A stretch of 64,000 nucleotides of DNA from VRUE01 sp963702035. GTDB lineage: Bacteria > Actinomycetota > Thermoleophilia > Solirubrobacterales > 70-9. The stretch spans positions 248,001-312,000 of the forward strand of contig OY969700.1 in NCBI GenBank assembly GCA_963702035.1, in the 5' to 3' direction. Positions within the stretch are counted from its first letter, which is position 1, and every line of letters begins with the position of its first letter. Positions 58,843 to 64,000 of this stretch are shown here, piece after piece. The notes below the pieces were generated by a model. The model saw only the letters and a program-made list of their open reading frames with translations. It was not told where the DNA came from and searched no databases. The position numbers were made by a program, and so were the translations under genes.

Positions 58843-59385
58843 ATGCGCGTAATCGCCGGAGAGCTGAAGGGGCAACGCCTGGTCGCGCCGCGTGGCTGGA
58901 AGGTGCGGCCGACCTCGGACCGGGTCCGCGAGGCGATCTTCTCGGCGCTCGGCGACATCTCCGGCGCCCGCGTCCTCGACCTCTATTGCGGCACCGGGGC
59001 ACTCGCGATCGAGGCGCTCTCGCGGGGGGCAGCGGGCGCCGTCCTCGTCGACCGCGACACGCGACCGGCGCTGGGCAACGTCGAGCGGCTGGGACTGGGC
59101 GACCGGGTCGAGCTGGTCCGGTCTGACATCCCCCACTGGCTCGAGAGCCAATCCGCTCCCATGCCGGTCGGGCGATTCGACCTCGTCTTCGTCGACGCCC
59201 CCTATAAACTCGCCGATTGCGTGGGGCAGGAACTGAATACACATCTTCCGCGGCTGCTCGCCGACGACGGACGGGCTGTTGTCGAGAGCGGCGCACGGCG
59301 GCCGTTGCGGCTCGACTCGCTCGAGGCGCTGCGCCAGCGTCGCTACGGCGCCACCGACGTTTCCTTCTATCGGCAGGCGAGCTGA
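58843..59385 (+). CDS. rsmD: 16S rRNA (guanine-N2) methyltransferase RsmD
   Basis: RsmD methylates G966 of 16S rRNA. The 180-residue protein starts MRVIAGELKGQRLVAPRGWK and has VRPTSDRVREAIFSALGD, the SAM site VLDLYCGTGALAIEALSRGA and the catalytic DPPY-type motif as FVDAPYKLA (DAPY). ATG 58843 fits the family start; an upstream in-frame ATG at 58783 lies inside recG. It shares one base with coaD (TGATG). Confidence 0.94.
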   Translation: MRVIAGELKGQRLVAPRGWKVRPTSDRVREAIFSALGDISGARVLDLYCGTGALAIEALSRGAAGAVLVDRDTRPALGNVERLGLGDRVELVRSDIPHWLESQSAPMPVGRFDLVFVDAPYKLADCVGQELNTHLPRLLADDGRAVVESGARRPLRLDSLEALRQRRYGATDVSFYRQAS

Positions 59386-59885
59386 TGGGGGAGCGCGACG
59401 GCACCGTCGTCTGTCCCGGCAGCTACGACCCGGTCACCAACGGGCACATCGACATCATCACGCGCAGCTCCGAGGTGTTCGAGCGGGTCGTCGTCGGCGT
59501 CGTCAACAACCCGATGCGCAAGGACAAGACGCTCTTCACCGCCGAGGAGCGCCAGGCTCTGATCGAAGAGGCGACCGCCGGCCTCGCCAACGTCGAGGCG
59601 CGGATCTTCTCCAACCTGCTGGTCGAGTTCGCGCGTGAAATGGGGGCGCGGGCGATCGTCAAGGGATTGCGGGCGATTTCCGACTTCGAGTATGAGTTCG
59701 AGATGGCCCAGCTCAACCGCAAGCTCGACCCCGGGATCGAGAGCATCTACATGATCGCCTCACCCCAGTACAGCTTCCTTTCCTCGACCGGAGTGAAGGA
59801 AATGGCGACCTTCGGCGGCGACGTCTCCGACCTCGTTCCCGGCCCTGTGGCGGCCGCGATGACGGGCCGCCTGGGCGAAAGGTAG
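59385..59885 (+). CDS. coaD: Phosphopantetheine adenylyltransferase
   Basis: CoaD makes dephospho-CoA from 4'-phosphopantetheine and ATP. The 166-residue nucleotidyltransferase has VVCPGSYDPVTNGHIDIITR with the TXGH motif, NNPMRKDKTLFTAEER, AIVKGLRAISDFEYEFEMAQ, LNRKL and SPQYSFLSSTGVKEMATFGG. The order rsmD-coaD is nearly universal. The start overlaps the rsmD stop. Confidence 0.96.
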   Translation: MGERDGTVVCPGSYDPVTNGHIDIITRSSEVFERVVVGVVNNPMRKDKTLFTAEERQALIEEATAGLANVEARIFSNLLVEFAREMGARAIVKGLRAISDFEYEFEMAQLNRKLDPGIESIYMIASPQYSFLSSTGVKEMATFGGDVSDLVPGPVAAAMTGRLGER

Positions 59886-59886
59886 G

Positions 59887-59978
59887 CTTTTGCAGGCGGG
59901 TGCCCGCGTGGGCGAGAGTTTGCAAAAAGTCGAGGAAATCACGGCTTCTTCACCGAAAGTGGCTCTTACACGTAGGCT
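59887..59978 (+). promoter_or_regulatory. Hairpin after coaD and predicted promoter of the SepIVA-like gene
   Basis: CTTTTGCA (59887-59894) and TGCAAAAAG (59921-59929) flank an inner GCGGG/CCCGC stem just after the coaD stop, a possible terminator. Downstream, TTCACC (59949-59954) and TAGGCT (59973-59978) with an 18-base spacer give a plausible promoter and a start close to the ATG at 59991. Confidence 0.4.
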
Positions 59979-59990
59979 TACGCACTGCTG

Positions 59991-60473
59991 ATGGACGTTC
60001 TCGTTCTCATAGACAAGCTGGACGATGTCGTCCACAACGCCCGACCCGTGCCGCTCACGGATCAGGTTCGCGTGGACCGCGAGGAGATCTACGACCTCCT
60101 CGACCAGATGCGCGCGACGATCCCCGAGGAGATCAAGCAGGCGCGCTGGATCGTCAAGGAGCGCCAGGAGATGCTCGCCGAGGCCAAACGCGAGGCGGAG
60201 CGGATCGTGCGCGAGGCGCGCGAGCAGCAGGCCCGCCTGATCTCCGACGAGGAGGTCACCAAGCAGGCCGAGCGTGCCGCCGACGAGATCGTCGAGGACG
60301 CCCGCACGCGCGAGCGTGAGATCCGGCTCGGCGCGGAGGACTACGCCGACGAGATCCTCAACACGCTCGAGGTCAACCTTCAGAAGTTTCTCGCGGCCGT
60401 GCAGCGTGGCCGCGACCGGCTCGCCGGCCGTGACGAAGAGCAGCCGGTCGCCGAGCTGGACGAGCAGCCTTAG
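59991..60473 (+). CDS. DivIVA-like coiled-coil protein (SepIVA-like)
   Basis: A 160-residue protein that is mostly charged coiled coil: MDVLVLIDKLDDVVHNARPV, VDREEIYDLLDQMRATIPEE, then long heptads (KREAERIVREAREQQARLIS) and AEDYADEILNTLEVNLQKFL. The N-terminal segment resembles the membrane/lipid-binding part of DivIVA-like proteins. Mycobacterial SepIVA, a septum-associated division factor, lies next to yceD and rnc, and the same neighbours occur here. A role in septum or envelope organisation is inferred. Confidence 0.78.
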   Translation: MDVLVLIDKLDDVVHNARPVPLTDQVRVDREEIYDLLDQMRATIPEEIKQARWIVKERQEMLAEAKREAERIVREAREQQARLISDEEVTKQAERAADEIVEDARTREREIRLGAEDYADEILNTLEVNLQKFLAAVQRGRDRLAGRDEEQPVAELDEQP

Positions 60474-60488
60474 TCGCGGGGCTCATTG

Positions 60489-60614
60489 GGGAGGGGTCGG
60501 GGTGTCCCTCCTGCTTGCTGGGTTTTTCGCCAGCGGCGTTTGCGGCTGTCCGCCGGGGCTGGCGGGGCGAAAAACAGGACGCCGCTGCGCTGGAGGGACA
60601 CCCCGATCCCTCCC
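60489..60614. repeat. Palindromic element family 1, copy D, between convergent genes
   Basis: Outer arms of 23 bases (60489-60511 and 60592-60614) match at 22 positions. Core: TTGCTGGGTTTTTCGCC ... GGCGAAAAACAGGACGCCGC. It lies between the SepIVA-like gene and the convergent methyltransferase gene, where it could end both transcripts. Confidence 0.93.
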
Positions 60615-60665
60615 TCGTGGGACCGGGTGGGGGAAAGCTGGCACACCCTGGGGCTCTTGTGAACT

Positions 60666-61160
60666 TCAATAGGTGGCGCGTACGACTGCGAGCTCGTCCG
60701 CTTGCCAGGCGACCTCGCCGTCGCACCACTTGACGAGATCGTTGAGCTGGTGATCCTCGAAGACGTCGCCGATGACCAGAGAGCGGGAGTGGTCGCGGAC
60801 CCGGCGGAAGAGCGCTTGCTTCTGGTCGTCGCTGAGGTCGTTGACCGAGAGGACTGAGATGACCAGGTCCCAGGGGCCGTCCGGGAGCGGGTCCTCCATG
60901 CGGGCGAGCTGCACGTCGTCGTAGCTCTGGCGGGCGCGGAAGACCATGTCGGGGCTGGAGTCGAGCCCGACCACCCAGCTGTCGGGATAGGCCTCGATCA
61001 GGCGCCGGGTCGTTTCGCCGGTCCCCATCCCCAGCTCCAGGACCCGCTCGGGCGGGAAGGGGATCGCGGCGATCGCCTGCTCCTGCAGGTCGTCGTAGCG
61101 CGGGATCCTGGCGCGGATCCGCTCCAGATACTCGTCGGGTGTCCAGTCGAATTGACCCAT
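60666..61160 (-). CDS. Class I SAM-dependent methyltransferase
   Basis: A 164-residue methyltransferase. Motif I is RVLELGMGTGETTRRLIEAY, followed by VVGLDSSPDMVFRARQSY, DLVISVLSVNDL and SRSLVIGDVFEDHQLN. The order of motifs fits the Methyltransf_25/Ubie-like class; the substrate is unknown. ATG 61160 begins MGQFDWTPDEYLERIRARIP, typical of this subgroup. It is transcribed against its neighbours, with its 5' end near that of yceD. Confidence 0.85.
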   Translation of the reverse strand: MGQFDWTPDEYLERIRARIPRYDDLQEQAIAAIPFPPERVLELGMGTGETTRRLIEAYPDSWVVGLDSSPDMVFRARQSYDDVQLARMEDPLPDGPWDLVISVLSVNDLSDDQKQALFRRVRDHSRSLVIGDVFEDHQLNDLVKWCDGEVAWQADELAVVRATY

Positions 61161-61214
61161 TTCGTAATCTCGTCGAGAGGGTCCATCGTAAGCGGCAGGG
61201 CGGAGGAGCTCGCA

Positions 61215-61739
61215 ATGGCAAAGACGCCAACCACGATCATCGACCTCGCAAGGCTGTCTCTCGCCCACGGCGAGGGCGCGCGCCTGGACCTCCCGGTGCA
61301 CCTCGATCCGCTCGAGCTGGGCGGTCAGACCTACGTCCCGCGGGGCGGCGAGCTGAAGACGAGGATCGACGTCTCGCGACCCAGCAACGGCTACGCCTTC
61401 AGGCTGCGCTTCCCGGTGCGCATCGAGGGGCCGTGCATGCGCTGCCTCGAAGACGCGGCGGTCGAAGCCGAGGTAGACGCCCGCGAGGTAGACCAATCCG
61501 ACACCGACGACGAGGAGCTGCGCAGCCCCTATGTCGTCGACGACCAGCTCGACCTGGGACGCTGGGCCCACGACGCCGCTGTCCTGGCAATCCCCTCACG
61601 CATCCTCTGCCGCCCCGACTGCGCCGGCCTCTGTCCGACCTGCGGCGAGTCCCTGAACGACGCCAACCCCGAGGACCACAAGCACGACTCGGGCGGCGAT
61701 CCAAGGTGGAGCAAGCTCAAAGAGCTGAAGCTCGAATAG
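61215..61739 (+). CDS. yceD: YceD family (DUF177) protein
   Basis: A 174-residue DUF177 protein, nearly always found upstream of rpmF. YceD is linked to 23S rRNA accumulation. It has FPVRIEGPCMRCLEDAAVEA, EVDQSDTDDEELRSPYVVDD, QLDLGRWAHDAAVLAIPSRI and cysteines in CRPDC and CPTCGESLND that could bind zinc. ATG 61215 was chosen because GGAGGAG lies just upstream; an ATG at 61152 overlaps the divergent methyltransferase gene. Confidence 0.92.
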   Translation: MAKTPTTIIDLARLSLAHGEGARLDLPVHLDPLELGGQTYVPRGGELKTRIDVSRPSNGYAFRLRFPVRIEGPCMRCLEDAAVEAEVDAREVDQSDTDDEELRSPYVVDDQLDLGRWAHDAAVLAIPSRILCRPDCAGLCPTCGESLNDANPEDHKHDSGGDPRWSKLKELKLE

Positions 61740-61751
61740 CGGAAGCAGCTA

Positions 61752-61884
61752 GCGAGGAGAGGGTCGGGTGTCCCTCCGGCGCGGCGGCGTCCTGTTTTTC
61801 GCCCCATCGGCGCTCGCGGCCAGCCGCATGGTTCTCCAGGCGAAAAACCCAGCAAGCGGGAGGGACACCCGACCCTCTCCTCGC
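61752..61884. repeat. Palindromic element family 1, copy E, in the yceD-rpmF gap
   Basis: Perfect 26-base outer arms (61752-61777 and 61859-61884) enclose a reverse-oriented core: GGCGTCCTGTTTTTCGCC first, then GGCGAAAAACCCAGCAAGC. It fills the gap between two genes normally co-transcribed, so it must either be transcribed through or uncouple them. Confidence 0.93.
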
Positions 61885-61910
61885 CCGCCACCCGCTACCA
61901 TGCCCGGCTC

Positions 61911-62123
61911 ATGGCAGTCCCGAAGAAGAGAACCTCTCGCACTCGCCGCGACAAGCGGCGCGCGAATCACAAGGCCGGCAAGGCGCGGCTCAACAACTGC
62001 CCGCGCTGCCACAGCCCGCGGCTGCCGCATCGGGTCTGCCCGACCTGCGGCACCTACAAGGGTCGTGAGGTGATCGAGCACTCGATCGTCGACCCGGCCG
62101 CTCCCGCGCCCGACTCCGAGTAG
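61911..62123 (+). CDS. rpmF: 50S ribosomal protein L32, zinc-binding type
   Basis: A 70-residue L32 that begins MAVPKKRTSRTRRDKRRANH and has the zinc pairs CPRC and CPTCG, then GTYKGREVIE. The acidic C-terminal tail PAAPAPDSE is poorly conserved. Its order yceD-rpmF-plsX-acpP-rnc is the common link between ribosome and fatty-acid synthesis genes. It ends three bases before plsX. Confidence 0.96.
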   Translation: MAVPKKRTSRTRRDKRRANHKAGKARLNNCPRCHSPRLPHRVCPTCGTYKGREVIEHSIVDPAAPAPDSE

Positions 62124-62126
62124 GCG

Positions 62127-63149
62127 ATGGCCGGCGGCGTGACCGTCGCCCTCGACGGCTTCGGTGCCGAGCAGGGCTTCGGGGTGCTGGCCGAGGGGGC
62201 GAGGATGGCCGCCGCGGACGGGATCCGCCTGCGCGTCTTCGGGCCGCCCGATGAGCTGGGGCTGGAGGAGGTCGCTGGGGTGGAGGTCATCGCGACCACG
62301 GAGTGGATCGGCAACGAGGAGGACCCCGTTCCCGCCGTCCGGGCCAAGAAAGAGGCCTCGGTGGTGCGGGTGGCGCGCGATGTCGCCGAGGGCGGGGCGG
62401 ACGCGATGGCCAGCTCCGGCTCAACCGGAGCGACGATGGCGGCGGCGACCTTCGGCCTGCGCCGCCTGCGCGGCGTGCAGCGACCGGCGCTTGCCGTGCG
62501 GCTGCCGGTTCCCGGCAAGCCGGTGCTCTTCCTCGACGTCGGCGCCAACGTCGAGGTGCGTGCCCAGCACCTGGTCCAGTTCGCCTTCCTCGGCGCCGCT
62601 TTCAGCGAGGCGGTGCTCGGCGCCGCCCGTCCCCGGGTCGGCTTGCTCTCCGTCGGCGAGGAGGCCGGAAAGGGGCGCGAGGAAGTGGTCGCCGCCCACG
62701 CCCTGCTCACCGGTGCGCCCGGCGTCGATTTCATCGGCAACGTCGAGGGACGCGACCTCCCGGGCGGCAAGGCCGATGTCGTCGTCACCGATGGCTTCAC
62801 CGGCAACGTCTCGCTGAAGCTGATGGAGGGGACGGCCAAGACCGTGACCGCGGCGATCCGCGACGCCGCACGCTCCAATCCGCTCGCCGCCCTCGGCGGG
62901 CTGCTGATGCGTCCGGCGCTCGGCGGCCTGCGGCGCGAGCTGCACCCCGACACGACCGGCGGGGCGATCCTGCTCGGGCTGCGTGGCATCGCCGTGGTCG
63001 GCCATGGCAGCGCCGGCCCAGAGGGGATAGCGAATGCCGTGCGCCTGGCCGCGCGCTGCGTCGAGGTGGGCGCGGTCGAGCGCACCGCGGCGCTGCTCGA
63101 GCAGGGCGGCGCCGGCAGGGGCGCTCTCGCGGCCGAGGCGGGCGCGTGA
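62127..63149 (+). CDS. plsX: Phosphate acyltransferase PlsX
   Basis: PlsX makes acyl-phosphate from acyl-ACP for phospholipid synthesis. The 340-residue protein has TVALDGFGAEQGFGVLAEGA, ASSGSTGATMAAATFGLRRL, VLFLDVGANVEVRAQHLVQF, GLLSVGEEAGKG, GNVEGRDLPGGKADVVVTDG and FTGNVSLKLMEGTAK. The usual GGD near the N-terminus reads DGFGAE here. It lies between rpmF and acpP. Confidence 0.95.
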   Translation: MAGGVTVALDGFGAEQGFGVLAEGARMAAADGIRLRVFGPPDELGLEEVAGVEVIATTEWIGNEEDPVPAVRAKKEASVVRVARDVAEGGADAMASSGSTGATMAAATFGLRRLRGVQRPALAVRLPVPGKPVLFLDVGANVEVRAQHLVQFAFLGAAFSEAVLGAARPRVGLLSVGEEAGKGREEVVAAHALLTGAPGVDFIGNVEGRDLPGGKADVVVTDGFTGNVSLKLMEGTAKTVTAAIRDAARSNPLAALGGLLMRPALGGLRRELHPDTTGGAILLGLRGIAVVGHGSAGPEGIANAVRLAARCVEVGAVERTAALLEQGGAGRGALAAEAGA

Positions 63150-63161
63150 TAGGAAGCTCGC

Positions 63162-63407
63162 ATGCAACGAGATGAGGTTTTCAATCTGGTCCGCGATCAC
63201 CTCGCCGAGGAGCTCGAGGTCGACCCCGCCAAGATCGCCGGGGCGACCCGTTTCAAGCAGGACCTCGACGCGGACTCGCTCGACCTCTACGAGCTGGTGA
63301 TGGAGCTCGAGGACCGCTATGGGATCTCCGTCTCCGAGGAGCAGGCGGCGCGGATCGAGACCGTCGGCGACGCCGTCTCCTTTGTCGTGGAGCACGCTCC
63401 GGCGTGA
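63162..63407 (+). CDS. acpP: Acyl carrier protein
   Basis: An 81-residue acidic ACP. The phosphopantetheine attachment serine lies in DLDADSLDLYELVMELED, with the usual helix 1 (EVFNLVRDHLAEELEVDPAK) and helix 3-4 (RIETVGDAVSFVVE). It carries acyl chains for fatty-acid synthesis and for PlsX next door. The start is ATG 63162 and the stop overlaps rnc by GTGA. Confidence 0.95.
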   Translation: MQRDEVFNLVRDHLAEELEVDPAKIAGATRFKQDLDADSLDLYELVMELEDRYGISVSEEQAARIETVGDAVSFVVEHAPA

Positions 63408-64000
63408 GCGCCGAGGCGCTCGCCGAGCTTGTCGCGGAGCTTCCCGACGACCTGCGGCGCTGCGCCCTTACACACTCCTCCTGGACCGAGGAGTCGCCGC
63501 GGTCCTACGAGCGGCTCGCCTACCTCGGCGACAGCGTGCTCGCCCTCGCGGTCGCCGCCGGCATCCACCGGCAATTCCCCGAGGTGGACGCCGGCGGTTT
63601 GACCAAGATCCACAACCAGACGGTCAGCGGCGTCGCCTGCGCCGAGGTGGGGCGCGAGCTGGGCGTGCCGGCGATGCTGGAGGGGGCCGAGCCGGATGCC
63701 GAGGAGGCGATCCCAGCCAAAGTCCTGCTGGCCGGCTCGCGGCCGCTTCCGGAGGTGACCGAGGCGCTGATCGGCGCCTGCTTCGTCGCCTTCGGCTTCG
63801 AACGTGTCGCCACTGCCGTCGGCGCTGCCTTCGAGGCCCAGATCGAACAGGCGGTAGAAGCTCCGGTAGATGCGAAGTCGGCGCTGCAGGAGCTGCTCGC
63901 ACGGCGGCGGGCACGCGTAACCTATGCCGTGATTGGCGAATCGGGCCCGGCGCACCGGCGGACCTTCGAAGTGGAGGCGACCGTCGACGGTGAGAGCGTG
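63404..64000 (+). CDS. rnc: Ribonuclease III, 3' truncated by window edge, altered catalytic residues
   Basis: The frame is open to the window end (199 codons). The RNase III domain has LTHSSWTEESPRSYERLAYL then GDSVLALAV, VPAKVLLA-like region and PEVTEALIGACFVAFGFE; a double-stranded RNA-binding domain follows (DAKSALQELLARRRARVTYA, SGPAHRRTFEVEA). In the usual signature NERLEFLGD the second glutamate binds metal; here residue 39 is alanine (ERLAYLGD). The aspartate three residues before the conserved TEALIG glutamate is also replaced, by glutamate (E117). Activity may be altered. The start is GTG overlapping acpP. Confidence 0.9.
   Translation, partial: MSAEALAELVAELPDDLRRCALTHSSWTEESPRSYERLAYLGDSVLALAVAAGIHRQFPEVDAGGLTKIHNQTVSGVACAEVGRELGVPAMLEGAEPDAEEAIPAKVLLAGSRPLPEVTEALIGACFVAFGFERVATAVGAAFEAQIEQAVEAPVDAKSALQELLARRRARVTYAVIGESGPAHRRTFEVEATVDGESV

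Noticed and set aside
47847..61884. CRISPR array interpretation of the repeated palindromes
   Set aside because: Copies are dispersed over 14 kb, in both orientations, 125 bp or more long, with no spacers or cas genes.

Overview
The window is 64 kb of very GC-rich (roughly 70% by eye), gene-dense bacterial chromosome. Gene content and order fit a deep-branching actinobacterium, most likely class Thermoleophilia (Solirubrobacterales or relatives). The signs are an FtsZ-based division cluster without ftsA, a split glycine decarboxylase, Ku plus a stand-alone LigD-type polymerase, a SepIVA-like coiled-coil gene next to yceD-rpmF, and many GTG/TTG starts with ATGA/GTGA overlaps. The taxonomic call is an inference; no rRNA or tRNA gene is visible.

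Layout. 0-2.2 kb: end of uvrB, a YdeI/OmdA-like gene, a SnoaL-like gene, a thioredoxin-TPR gene. 2.3-10 kb: division and cell-wall cluster murD-ftsW-murG-murC-murB-ftsQ-ftsZ, with a good promoter in front of ftsZ. 10.2-14.7 kb: glycine cleavage genes gcvT-gcvH-gcvPA-gcvPB. 14.7-21.6 kb: accessory stretch with a STAND-like ATPase, a VapBC pair, LigD-type polymerase and Ku, a FetAB-like transporter and an MFS exporter. 21.7-26.3 kb: trpS, scpA-scpB-rluB, chorismate mutase and hisC-like aminotransferase. 26.3-27.4 kb: an MNT/HEPN pair. 27.4-34.6 kb: an aromatic leader peptide followed by aroG-tyrA-aroA-cmk-der and then metK. 35-36 kb: an IS110 insertion sequence. 36.2-47.8 kb: PH-domain protein, priA-def-fmt-rsmB-zinc ribbon-rpe, a potassium-channel-like gene, a cation/proton antiporter, a flippase and a GT2 glycosyltransferase. 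48-51.7 kb: riboflavin operon ribD-ribE-ribBA-ribH. 51.7-64 kb: PhD/VapC pair, rpmB, MMPL transporter, fakA-like, recG, rsmD, coaD, sepIVA-like, methyltransferase, yceD, rpmF, plsX, acpP and the start of rnc.

The genes form several functional units: envelope growth and division (mur/fts, flippase, plsX/acpP, fakA), one-carbon metabolism (gcv, fmt, metK), aromatic amino acids (aroG/tyrA/aroA, aroH, hisC, trpS), riboflavin, and genome maintenance (uvrB, recG, priA, Ku/LigD, ScpAB).

The most unusual property is a population of palindromic elements. One family of five copies (about 125-133 bp, between 47.8 and 61.9 kb) has a shared core with TTTTTCGCC...GGCGAAAAA and long outer arms that differ between copies yet match perfectly or nearly so within each copy. 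Two copies lie in frame inside recG and ribD. A second family (43 bp) lies in frame, in opposite orientations, inside murC and aroA. Other long palindromes sit in ribD and in the gaps ftsZ-gcvT, MFS-trpS and cmk-der. They resemble in behaviour, not in sequence, the Rickettsia palindromic elements. Other points of interest are an FtsQ without a recognisable POTRA domain, the leader peptide before aroG, apparent frameshifts in rsmB and fakA, and an RNase III with altered catalytic residues.
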